Shown here one piece after another: positions 23,627 to 30,845 of a DNA stretch of 48,281 nt. The position numbers and the translations under genes were made by a program. The notes under the pieces are model-generated. The model made no database searches, had not been told where the DNA came from, and saw nothing but the letters and a program-made list of their open reading frames with translations. Position 1 is the stretch's first letter. Each line of letters begins with the position of its first letter. This DNA comes from Alkanophaga liquidiphilum (GTDB taxonomy: Archaea; Halobacteriota; Syntropharchaeia; Alkanophagales; B39-G2): positions 1 to 48,281 of the forward strand of contig JAPHEF010000009.1 in the NCBI GenBank assembly GCA_029259535.1, given 5' to 3'.

Positions 23627-24171
23627 CACGGCACCTCCTTCCTCCCAAGCTTGAACGCCACGTAGTTCGTTACGAGATGGATGGGCGGCGTGAGCACGAG
23701 CAGCCAGAATGCTACGAGCGGCGTAAAATTCATGAAAAACCACGGTCTCGAAAATAAGAATGTCAGGAGCATGGCGCCGAGGACGAAATCCAGCTGGTCC
23801 ACGACGGGCAGCGGCGCGCCCCTTTTTATTCTGAGACGGCGTTTCAAAAAGCTGCCAGCAACGTCGCCGAGCATCGCCCCGCAAGATAAACATGTCAAGA
23901 CGATGAGAAACTGCGGAAACTCGCCGAACGTCGGCAGGCGATGCCCAATGCCGAAAATGTCTTCAAGTAGGATCTGCATCAGCCCGACGAGGACGCCGCA
24001 GGCTACGCCCGTGAAAAAACCCTCGAATGTCTTGCCATCGCCCAATATGCGTTCGCCAAAGAGCGAACGCCCTAAGTCCATAGGGGTCTTCCCGCCGAAA
24101 AACGCTGCACTCCCGTTCGCTGCATACGCAGGCAGGATTACCCAGAGCGCCTTCGCAATACTCGTGAGCAT
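23623..24171 (-). CDS. carS: CDP-archaeol synthase
   Basis: About 182 residues, an integral membrane protein with four to five hydrophobic helices. The archaeal CarS (DUF46) motifs are present: N-terminal AANGSAAFFGGKTPMDLG, GERILGDGKTFEGFFTG, and GDVAGSFLKRRLRIKRGAPLPVVDQLDF with the acidic residues that bind Mg-CTP. It activates unsaturated archaeal ether lipid (digeranylgeranylglyceryl phosphate) with CTP, a step needed for all polar archaeal phospholipids. The start is the ATG at 24171, with a GTG immediately before it as an alternative. It is divergent from the ATP synthase genes. Confidence 0.93.
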   Translation of the reverse strand: MLTSIAKALWVILPAYAANGSAAFFGGKTPMDLGRSLFGERILGDGKTFEGFFTGVACGVLVGLMQILLEDIFGIGHRLPTFGEFPQFLIVLTCLSCGAMLGDVAGSFLKRRLRIKRGAPLPVVDQLDFVLGAMLLTFLFSRPWFFMNFTPLVAFWLLVLTPPIHLVTNYVAFKLGRKEVPW

Positions 24172-24210
24172 CACTCAACCATCCCCCACGCCTCAAAGAA
24201 ATTTCGACAA

Positions 24211-24249
24211 CTATATATAGGGGTCTTCTAAGGCTTAAGTTGGAGGTGA
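24211..24249 (+). promoter_or_regulatory. TATA box and ribosome site of the ATP synthase K gene
   Basis: CTATATATAG at 24211-24220 is a strong TATA box. A perfect GGAGGTGA at 24242-24249 lies 6 nt before the ATG at 24256. The predicted transcript start is near 24241, so the leader is very short and almost entirely Shine-Dalgarno. Confidence 0.6.
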
Positions 24250-24255
24250 AAGAGG

Positions 24256-24579
24256 ATGAGAATGCTTCGAGTATTGCTCCTGGCTTTGCTCGTCGGTATG
24301 ATGCTTGCGGGCGTCTCCTTAGCTGCGGAGGAAGGAGAGGCTGCGGGCCAACTTACGGATGCTTCATGGATTGCGATTTCAGCAGCAATCACGATGGTTG
24401 GATCAGCGATAGCTTCGGGGTATGCGATAGCAGCTACGGGAACTGCAGCGTCGGCGGCGACTGCCGAGAAGCCTGAGGTCTTCGGTCGAGTCCTGATATT
24501 CGTGGCGCTTGCGGAAGCGGTTGCTATTTACGGGCTGCTGATAGCGTTCATGCTCTGGACAAAAATCAAGGTTGCGTGA
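24256..24579 (+). CDS. atpK: A-type ATP synthase rotor proteolipid (subunit K/c)
   Basis: 107 residues. A signal peptide-like N-terminus (about residues 1-23, ending SLAAEE) is followed by one hairpin of two transmembrane helices (about 37-60 and 78-100). The ion-binding carboxylate is the glutamate in VALAEAVAIYG (about residue 87). The ring of this subunit turns with ion flow through the membrane. A single-hairpin form with a cleavable leader is common in methanogens. Whether H+ or Na+ is carried cannot be told here. Only subunits K and C of the complex are in the window; A, B, D, E, F, H and I are elsewhere. Confidence 0.9.
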   Translation: MRMLRVLLLALLVGMMLAGVSLAAEEGEAAGQLTDASWIAISAAITMVGSAIASGYAIAATGTAASAATAEKPEVFGRVLIFVALAEAVAIYGLLIAFMLWTKIKVA

Positions 24580-24878
24580 TGACGCAAGCCGAGACCAGGA
24601 CCGAGAGCAAAAGGGCAAGTGAGAGGGCGAGAGAGGGAAGAGAGGGAAACTTCCTCAGGGAGCTGTGGAGAAAAGCGAGAGAAAACATTTTTTTGCTAGC
24701 ACTCCCCTACGCAGTCCTTATTTCCTCCCTCACAATCATAGGAATGTTCTTTGGTTACGAGTTGGCGGTGGGACGCAGCGAGATGCTAAGAGCGTTAATA
24801 GCGTTTTCACTTTCCATGCTCGGCTTCGTCTCTGGAGTGATAATCTCTTATATCGTTGTGAGAGTCAAATACGGGTGA
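24579..24878 (+). CDS. Small two-helix membrane protein in the ATP synthase locus
   Basis: 99 residues from the ATG at 24579, which overlaps the atpK stop (TGATG); a GTG at 24576 is possible. A charged, Arg/Glu-rich N-terminus (about 35 residues) precedes two hydrophobic helices (about 38-60 and 68-95). I do not recognise the family. Position between subunits K and C, tight coupling, and size and topology like bacterial AtpI/AtpZ assembly factors suggest a helper of rotor-ring or membrane-domain assembly, but this is inference from location and shape only. Confidence 0.6.
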   Translation: MTQAETRTESKRASERAREGREGNFLRELWRKARENIFLLALPYAVLISSLTIIGMFFGYELAVGRSEMLRALIAFSLSMLGFVSGVIISYIVVRVKYG

Positions 24879-24887
24879 GGTGACAGG

Positions 24888-25940
24888 ATGAGCTTGCTCG
24901 AATATGCATATGTTTATGTGAGAGCGCGGGCAAGGATGAGTTACCTGCTCGGCGAGCGTGAGCTGAAAGCCTTGATAGAAGCACGCGGCAAGGAGGATTT
25001 CATATCATCCTTGATGGACTCCCCCTACAGAGAGAAGCTTTCGAGGATTTCAGCGGCGAGCGCGCGGGACGTGGAGCTTGCGCTGATGGAGGACTTGATA
25101 GACCAGTATCTTATGGTAATTCGGTCTTCAAAGGGCGAGGTCAGCGAGTTTTTCAAAGAGCTTCTGCGTCGCCTCGAAGTCGAGAACTTAAAAGCCATTT
25201 TGAGGACAAAGGCAGCAAGCGTCGCAGAAAGACCGCCGCTCTACCCAGTTGAGGATTTTTTTAAGCGTAGGCTCAGCAGACTTCTGGAGGCTGAAGACTT
25301 AGAAGCGGTAATAAGACTTGTCGAAAGTCCTTACAAGGAGGTTCTCGAAAAGGCGTTCGCGGGGTATCAAGAGAGCCGCCGCATTCTAATTTTGGAAAAT
25401 GCCCTCAACGAGGAGCTTTTCAAGGCTATTTGGGAAAAGGCGGAAGCGCTTTCCGCAGAGGACATGGAGCTTGTGAAGAAGGCTTTGGGAGCGGAGTTCG
25501 ACATCACGAACATCATGACGCTGTTGCGGTGCAAGCACGAGGACGTCGAGCCGAGCGGGATTCGCAAGTATCTGCTGCCCTATGGGTATGGGTTTGACGC
25601 GGAGGCGGTTGTCGTCAAGGATGCTATTCTGGCTGATGGTGTGTCCGCCGCCGCTTTGCGGCTTGCGGAGGCTGAGGCTTTCAAGCCATACAGGGAGGCT
25701 TTGCAGCGTGCCGCGCACGAATACGAAGCTGAGCGCTCGTTGCTGCCCTTTGAGACTGCTTTGCGCAAAAGCTTCTTCGGCGTCGTGCGTGAAATTTTGC
25801 GGGGATACCCTATGAACATCGCCATGGTCATTGGCTTTCTACTGCTCAAGGAGTTCGAAATAAAAAACCTGCGGGCACTCGCAGTGTTCAAGGAGAATAA
25901 CGTGCCTGTAGAGGAAATAATGAAAGTGGTTGTAGTTTAG
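24888..25940 (+). CDS. atpC: A-type ATP synthase subunit C
   Basis: 350 residues, mainly alpha-helical. The N-terminal pattern YAYVYVRARARMSYLLGE, the VENLKAILRTKA segment and the terminal KEFEIKNLRALAVFKENNV repeat-like segment are typical of V/A-type subunit C (the funnel-shaped connector, d in V-ATPases). It joins the central stalk to the K ring. The GTGAGGTGACAGG stretch just before the ATG gives a good ribosome site (GAGGTGA). It is the last gene of this short plus-strand set and is convergent with infB. Confidence 0.92.
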   Translation: MSLLEYAYVYVRARARMSYLLGERELKALIEARGKEDFISSLMDSPYREKLSRISAASARDVELALMEDLIDQYLMVIRSSKGEVSEFFKELLRRLEVENLKAILRTKAASVAERPPLYPVEDFFKRRLSRLLEAEDLEAVIRLVESPYKEVLEKAFAGYQESRRILILENALNEELFKAIWEKAEALSAEDMELVKKALGAEFDITNIMTLLRCKHEDVEPSGIRKYLLPYGYGFDAEAVVVKDAILADGVSAAALRLAEAEAFKPYREALQRAAHEYEAERSLLPFETALRKSFFGVVREILRGYPMNIAMVIGFLLLKEFEIKNLRALAVFKENNVPVEEIMKVVVV

Positions 25941-25953
25941 TTTAATGTTTGGC

Positions 25954-27738
25954 TCACGAAGCTCTCCTTGCCTTTATTTCTTTTATCTCCTCAAGCGTCT
26001 CTTTTTCGTCTTCGGTCAGGTAGTCCGCAAATTTTTTTAATTCTTGAATATGGCTTTCAGGCACGTCCACGTAGAGGATGTCTCCCTCTTTTATCTGGCG
26101 TCCGACTGTCGGACCGACTATTGAAACTGCAACTTCCATGCCTTGCCGGGCTTCTGGTATCGAATTGCCACGGTCTTGGATGCCTTTGATGCTGCCAACT
26201 GCGACGCCGTCAGCACGCATAAGCGGCGCTCCTGGCGCTATCCGCCCGCCAAGGACACGGACGCCGACGATTGCGGGCTTACTCTGCCTGAAGACGTAGT
26301 CTGGGAGCAGCATGAGCTTTCCAGGTTTGATTAGAGGTTCGAGCGCCTTTCGCACTTCTTCCTCCTTACGGCGTCGCACCCAGCCGACGTAATCCTCAAT
26401 GATCTTGTAGATAACGTCGCCGAGGAATATGGGGACGTCGTTCTGCTGCGCCACCTCCTTTGCGTCGGGTAGGACGTCGACGTTAAAGCCTATGACCACC
26501 GCCAAGTTTGGGTTTTTTTCCTTTACGGTAGCGGCATCTATGACGTCACGCCTCGAGATATTGCCGACTTCTGCCTTCATTATGCTGATGTTCTCCCGCT
26601 TAAGCTCCGAGGCGAGCGCCTCGAGAGCGCCGAGCGTGTCCGCCTTAACCACGACGCCCTCAGCCGCAATCTCGATCCGAAGCTCCTCAAGCTCCGCCTG
26701 CAGCTTCCGAATCGCATCCCCGAGCGCAGTCTCGTCCTTTACGACCCTGAGCTGCGAGCCCGTGAGCACGTCTTCGAGCTTTGGTGCAATGATTTTGATG
26801 CCCGCTGCTGCGGTGACGCTGCGCACCCTCTCAAATCTGCTCTCGGCACGCATCTCCCGCAAGGCTCTCGGCTTCAGCAACCCCCGCACCTTCGTCACGA
26901 CGGGCGAGCGAGCGATGCTACCGATGATGACAGTGTCGCCGACGCTCAGCGTGCCGTCGTAAAGAATAACGTCAATAGTTGTGCCGATGCCTCGCTCCTC
27001 CTTTCTCTCAAGGACCACGCCCACGCCCTCGGCGCTCACATGCAGCCGCAAACTTTCCTCCAAAAACCTCTGCGCCAGCCCTATCAGCACCATGAGCAGG
27101 TCTGGAATGCCCTCGCCAGTCTTTGCGCTTATCGGAACTATGGCAACGGTCTTCGTGAAGTCTTGGATTCTGTCGTAGCGTTCCGCCGAGAAGCCCTCGT
27201 CGTAGAGCGTCCCCACAACCTCATAAAATCGCTCGTCAATGAGTCTGCGGGCTTCGTCGCTCTGCTCCTTGTAGCTCAAGACGAACGGCTTTCTCATGGA
27301 ACGCCAGCCCCGAATCCTGTCTATTTTGTTCAGCGCCACGACGAACGGCGTTTTAAACGTTTTGAGGATGTGCAGCGACTCGTAAGTCTGCGGTTGGAAG
27401 CCTTCCATGATGTCAACGATGAGGACTGCGAGGTCGGCGAGCGCCCCGCCCCGCTTTCTAAGTGACGTGAACGCCTGATGCCCCGGCGTGTCTATGAAAA
27501 GCAAGCCTGAAACCTTTATCTTCCCGACGTCGAGCAGCGGTCCGCAAATCTTCTTTATGACGCCTATTGGGATTTCCGTGGCGCCGATGTGTTGTGTGAT
27601 GCCGCCTGCCTCGCGCTGCGCTATCGCCGTCCCTCGAATGTTGTCGAGAAGCGTCGTCTTCCCGTGGTCTATATGTCCCAGCACCGCCACGATGGGCGTC
27701 CTCATGACCTTGCTCTTACTGCTATCTTCGTCGCTCAT
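25954..27738 (-). CDS. infB: Archaeal translation initiation factor IF5B (IF2 homologue)
   Basis: 594 residues, the short archaeal form. GTPase motifs: G1 GHIDHGKTTL, the switch II DTPGHQAF, and NKIDRI. The middle and C-terminal domains contain VVKADTLGALEAL and the closing helices. It promotes ribosomal subunit joining and initiator tRNA placement. The GHIDHGKT sequence differs from the common GHVDHGKT by a conservative residue only. Its first 17 nt overlap the end of the chorismate mutase gene, so the two are coupled. Confidence 0.95.
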   Translation of the reverse strand: MSDEDSSKSKVMRTPIVAVLGHIDHGKTTLLDNIRGTAIAQREAGGITQHIGATEIPIGVIKKICGPLLDVGKIKVSGLLFIDTPGHQAFTSLRKRGGALADLAVLIVDIMEGFQPQTYESLHILKTFKTPFVVALNKIDRIRGWRSMRKPFVLSYKEQSDEARRLIDERFYEVVGTLYDEGFSAERYDRIQDFTKTVAIVPISAKTGEGIPDLLMVLIGLAQRFLEESLRLHVSAEGVGVVLERKEERGIGTTIDVILYDGTLSVGDTVIIGSIARSPVVTKVRGLLKPRALREMRAESRFERVRSVTAAAGIKIIAPKLEDVLTGSQLRVVKDETALGDAIRKLQAELEELRIEIAAEGVVVKADTLGALEALASELKRENISIMKAEVGNISRRDVIDAATVKEKNPNLAVVIGFNVDVLPDAKEVAQQNDVPIFLGDVIYKIIEDYVGWVRRRKEEEVRKALEPLIKPGKLMLLPDYVFRQSKPAIVGVRVLGGRIAPGAPLMRADGVAVGSIKGIQDRGNSIPEARQGMEVAVSIVGPTVGRQIKEGDILYVDVPESHIQELKKFADYLTEDEKETLEEIKEIKARRAS

Positions 27739-28063
27739 TCTTACCTCCCTCTACGCCTGTGGAGTTCTTCGGCATTGCCGCCAATTCCTTCTGCCTATTC
27801 TCATTCATTGTTATCAGTATTTCAAAAATTTTTGTGATGAAAACGGCATCCATCCCACGTCTCGAAGCCTCACGTGCGACCCGCTCAAGGACCCGCTTAC
27901 GCTGCTCCTTGTCCACAATGTTCGTGCCTTCACGGAGCTTCGCCGCCAAGAGTTCTTCAGCTAACGCTGTCCGCTTAGCTATTAGTTCTATTATTTGAGC
28001 ATCTATATTTTCGATTTCCTCCCTTATCTGCTTGAGCGTCCTTGCTTCCCCCTTCATCCTCAC
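27722..28063 (-). CDS. aroQ: Chorismate mutase, AroQ type
   Basis: 113 residues with the all-helical AroQ pattern: IREEIENIDAQIIELIAKR, then a lysine-bearing ELLAAKLR, and the ERVAREASRRGMDAVFITKIF helix. It converts chorismate to prephenate for phenylalanine and tyrosine. The ATG at 28063 overlaps the upstream shikimate kinase stop by 4 nt, and the 3' end overlaps infB. Its partner genes of the pathway (prephenate dehydrogenase or dehydratase) are not in the window. The C-terminal tail (about 15 residues) is basic and probably disordered. Confidence 0.85.
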   Translation of the reverse strand: MRMKGEARTLKQIREEIENIDAQIIELIAKRTALAEELLAAKLREGTNIVDKEQRKRVLERVAREASRRGMDAVFITKIFEILITMNENRQKELAAMPKNSTGVEGGKNERRR

Positions 28064-28998
28064 GCCTCAGTAAAACAAGGGATATTGTTCACCTTAGTTT
28101 CTATCATTTTAGACTGTTCAATGCAACTCCAAATCTCCCTCAGGGCATCTATGCTTTCTTCGGAGGTAAGAGCAACGTAAGAGGGACCGGTGCCTGAGAG
28201 GCTAACGCCCTGCACGCCACACTCCAAAGCTCGCATAATGGGCTCATGGCTGAAGCGAAGCGCTGCGCAATATAAGAAACCGTTGAGCGTCATCGCCCTT
28301 TCAAACTCGCCTTTTAAAGCAAGATCAAACGCAATCTCGACGCAAGGTGCTAAAAGCCGCATCCTTTTAACGTCAGCATCCGCCGTAAACGCCCGCTCCT
28401 GTGGCACGAGCACAAGAACTCTCGCATCTTTCTCTACCCTTTTCAGCAGCGTCGTCTTCTTATTATTAGTGACCACAAAGCCGCCGAGCATCGAGGCGCA
28501 GGCATCGTCGAAGGCGCCGGTTATTGAAACGCCAGCGTCAAGCGCAGCATGCACGCCGATGCGGATCGCGTCGAGCGGATGGATCTCGTCACTCAGCTTA
28601 GGCAGCGCTTTGAGCCCAAACGGCGAAGTTACTCTTTCCGTAGTATCCCACGAGACACGAACGCCGAGAGCGTCGAGCGTTGCGAGCGTCACGGCGTTTG
28701 CTGCCGCACTACTGCTTTTCAAGCCGCTTGCCAGTGGGATTTCGCTCTTGGTGCGGACGAAGCCGCCAAGCCGCTGCTCGCCGAAAGCCTTTAAAACGAG
28801 TTGCACACACCGCTCTACAAGCTTACCATCCTTTTCACGCTTGCCTTCGACGTAGATCTCGCTTCGGACATCCCGAAAATCTTCACCAAGCTCTACCTCC
28901 GCATGCGTCCACAACTCTATGCCAAACGCCGAGCCCTTTAAAGTCGCTATAGCATTTATCACGGTGCCGGCGCCGCTCGCACGAGCTTTACCTTTCAT
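28060..28998 (-). CDS. aroK: Archaeal shikimate kinase (GHMP family)
   Basis: 312 residues. The GHMP kinase landmarks are the ATP loop PLASGLKSSSAAANAV, an N-terminal segment GAGTVINAIATLKGSAFGI, and a C-terminal GVSLSGTGPSYVAL. It phosphorylates shikimate; archaea use this GHMP-type enzyme rather than the bacterial P-loop AroK. It is followed by chorismate mutase, two steps later in the pathway after EPSP and chorismate synthesis. A TATA element on the minus strand at 29017-29026 centres about 24 nt before the ATG, and there is no Shine-Dalgarno, so the message is probably leaderless. Confidence 0.92.
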   Translation of the reverse strand: MKGKARASGAGTVINAIATLKGSAFGIELWTHAEVELGEDFRDVRSEIYVEGKREKDGKLVERCVQLVLKAFGEQRLGGFVRTKSEIPLASGLKSSSAAANAVTLATLDALGVRVSWDTTERVTSPFGLKALPKLSDEIHPLDAIRIGVHAALDAGVSITGAFDDACASMLGGFVVTNNKKTTLLKRVEKDARVLVLVPQERAFTADADVKRMRLLAPCVEIAFDLALKGEFERAMTLNGFLYCAALRFSHEPIMRALECGVQGVSLSGTGPSYVALTSEESIDALREIWSCIEQSKMIETKVNNIPCFTEA

Positions 28999-29016
28999 CT
29001 TTCGCCCCCGTCAACC

Positions 29017-29026
29017 GCTTTTATTG
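29017..29026 (-). promoter_or_regulatory. TATA box of aroK
   Basis: CAATAAAAGC on the minus strand, centred about 24 nt before the ATG. It heads the aroK, aroQ, infB transcript. Confidence 0.45.
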
Positions 29027-29382
29027 TCTTTGACAACATTCAAAAAGCCCCCTCTCAGATACTTACACTAACCTCAAGACTCCAAGCAAGTCCAAGTTTC
29101 ACCGACCGGCGATTTTGACATTGATAACCTTCACGATGTCTTTCCCTAACTCTTTCTTGAATTCCAGCATCTCTTCTAATATAACTCCACACCTTCTTTA
29201 TGGTTTTTTGACTTCCCTCACAACAAACATGTTCTCCGCTTTCCAGATAATTACTTGGAATATCATAAGGTTAAATGGGTAATCAGAAATATAAACCTTA
29301 GTTAGCCGCCCTCGCCTGTCACTTAGCTCTTAAACTTACATTGAACAAACAATAACCGCTCTCAAACAGCTCTACCTTGACA

Positions 29383-29396
29383 CTAAATTAAAAAGA
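29383..29396 (-). terminator. Probable terminator after the CODH/ACS operon
   Basis: On the minus strand, CTCTCTTTTTAATTT begins about 8 nt after the cdhE stop codon. Archaeal RNA polymerase terminates at such T-rich non-template tracts. Confidence 0.4.
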
Positions 29397-29404
29397 GAGG
29401 AAAA

Positions 29405-30835
29405 TCAGGCTTCAATGCCTGACTCTTTAAGGAACTCTTTCCACTTTTCTTTGAGGAATGGACCGATTTCCGTCGAGTCTTTAGGACCGATTACGATTTT
29501 CCAGTCGGGAAGGGCTTCTTCCATGTCCTCTTTGTATTCGGCGACGACTTGCCCGACTATGAGGATGCGGTGTTTTACCTTTTCGTCGAGGTTAAACTCA
29601 TCGACCGCCTCCTCAAGCAGGTCCGCCCACTCGCCGGTGCCGGCAACGGTGTCAAGCGATAAGCCACCCGTATCAACGACGAGCAACCAGCATGGCACCT
29701 TTACGCGCTCCAGCTCGCTCGAAACCACGCCGTAAGTCATCGTGTAGTTCGTGGTCACGAGCACTGGCGAAAGCTCGTCGGGCTCGTTGAACTCATAGAT
29801 TCCGGGGTCGACCTTTTCCTCAGCTTTCGGATGCTTAAAGACGCTTTCTCGCAGCATGACCATTGGGAAGAAGCCCCACGTATTCGGATAGTGCAGGATG
29901 ACGAGGTTTATGCCTTTCGTGATGAGAGCATTAGCGAGCATGGTTTCGAGTTGCGCCGCCTTTTTTCTGTCGCCAACGGTCATCGTAATCGTCGCAGGCA
30001 CAGCCATCGTCGGATATGAGACCTCCTTAACGCCATCTTCGACGCACGCCCGCCGCAGCATTATAAGATTACAGAAGGTCTGGAGGAGCGAGCCTGGCTC
30101 GGTGAACGTCCCGGGGTCCAAAACGAGGTCCTCCACGCCGTTCTTCGCAAACGTCTTCGCAATCGCTCCGAGCGTGTCAAGGTCGTTCGGCGAGAATATT
30201 GCAACCGGCACGGCATACTTCTTCGCAAGCTCGAGCACATCCGCCCAGTTGTCCTTCGTCGCCGCATATAGCAAAGGACGCTTGTCCTTCACGAGTTCAA
30301 CAGCTACCCTCAACGCCTTCGGGTCGAACGAGCAGAGTATTAGCGGCACGTCCGTTTGCTCCGAAACGATTTTCACGGCTTCCTTAAACTTCTTGGGATC
30401 CCCAGAGACGTTCCGAACCGCAATGGCGTCGGCACTGAACGCCTCTTTCACCTTCACCGCTTTTATTTCATAAATCTCCTTCAGGCGGTCTCTGAGCCGC
30501 TCTTCACTCATTGTGTCCCAGACGTCGTATGCGATGACCGTCTTCCCAAAGAAGCCCAGCTCTTCCCTCGTCATCACCTCCTCGCCGCCAATTCGCCTCG
30601 CACGCTCACCGACGCCGAGAACGACCTCCCGCATCGGCGGCGCCAGCATCTTCGCAAGCGCCTTCCTCTGTGCATCATTAAGCTTAGTGCACTCATCGTA
30701 TCGCTTCCTGCGGTCGAAGATCGCAAGTGCGAACTCAAAACACGTATCAAAACCACAGTCGCCACAGTCTTCACCCGGCAACTGCTTCATCAGCTCCATC
30801 GGCGACGCTCTCACTTCTTTTCCTTTCTCTGCCAT
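29405..30835 (-). CDS. cdhE: CODH/ACS corrinoid Fe-S protein gamma (large) subunit
   Basis: 476 residues. The N-terminal [4Fe-4S] domain reads LPGEDCGDCGFDTC, with a fourth cysteine about 17 residues on (DECTKL). A TIM-barrel domain follows, and a C-terminal corrinoid-binding Rossmann domain begins about residue 320. CdhE with CdhD carries the methyl group on cobalt between tetrahydromethanopterin or tetrahydrosarcinapterin and the A-cluster of CdhC. The Fe-S cluster near the N-terminus helps reactivate cobalt. It is the last gene of the operon, 10 nt after cdhD. No breaks or missing motifs were seen. Confidence 0.95.
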   Translation of the reverse strand: MAEKGKEVRASPMELMKQLPGEDCGDCGFDTCFEFALAIFDRRKRYDECTKLNDAQRKALAKMLAPPMREVVLGVGERARRIGGEEVMTREELGFFGKTVIAYDVWDTMSEERLRDRLKEIYEIKAVKVKEAFSADAIAVRNVSGDPKKFKEAVKIVSEQTDVPLILCSFDPKALRVAVELVKDKRPLLYAATKDNWADVLELAKKYAVPVAIFSPNDLDTLGAIAKTFAKNGVEDLVLDPGTFTEPGSLLQTFCNLIMLRRACVEDGVKEVSYPTMAVPATITMTVGDRKKAAQLETMLANALITKGINLVILHYPNTWGFFPMVMLRESVFKHPKAEEKVDPGIYEFNEPDELSPVLVTTNYTMTYGVVSSELERVKVPCWLLVVDTGGLSLDTVAGTGEWADLLEEAVDEFNLDEKVKHRILIVGQVVAEYKEDMEEALPDWKIVIGPKDSTEIGPFLKEKWKEFLKESGIEA

Positions 30836-30845
30836 TTTTCACACC

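Larger units (their letters stand above)
28999..29404. other. 406-nt intergenic region between the CODH/ACS operon and aroK
   Basis: Nothing in this gap reads as a full gene. At its right end the minus strand has a T-rich run (about 29383-29395) just after the cdhE stop, a likely archaeal terminator for the CODH/ACS operon. At its left end lies the aroK TATA box (29017-29026). In the middle the minus strand holds a 32-codon open stretch (about 29100-29200) ending KDIVKVINVKIAGR and then a stop; it has no recognised homology and may be a gene remnant. The base composition is more AT-rich than the flanking genes. Confidence 0.5.

Noticed and set aside
22919..23893. Longer siroheme dehydrogenase starting upstream of 23626
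   Set aside because: The extra ~89 residues overlap carS, are unlike the family, and a GGAGGT site marks the GTG at 23626.
29100..29200. Small peptide gene in the cdhE-aroK gap
   Set aside because: The open stretch lacks a ribosome site and a convincing start, and the sequence resembles nothing I know; kept only as a possible remnant.
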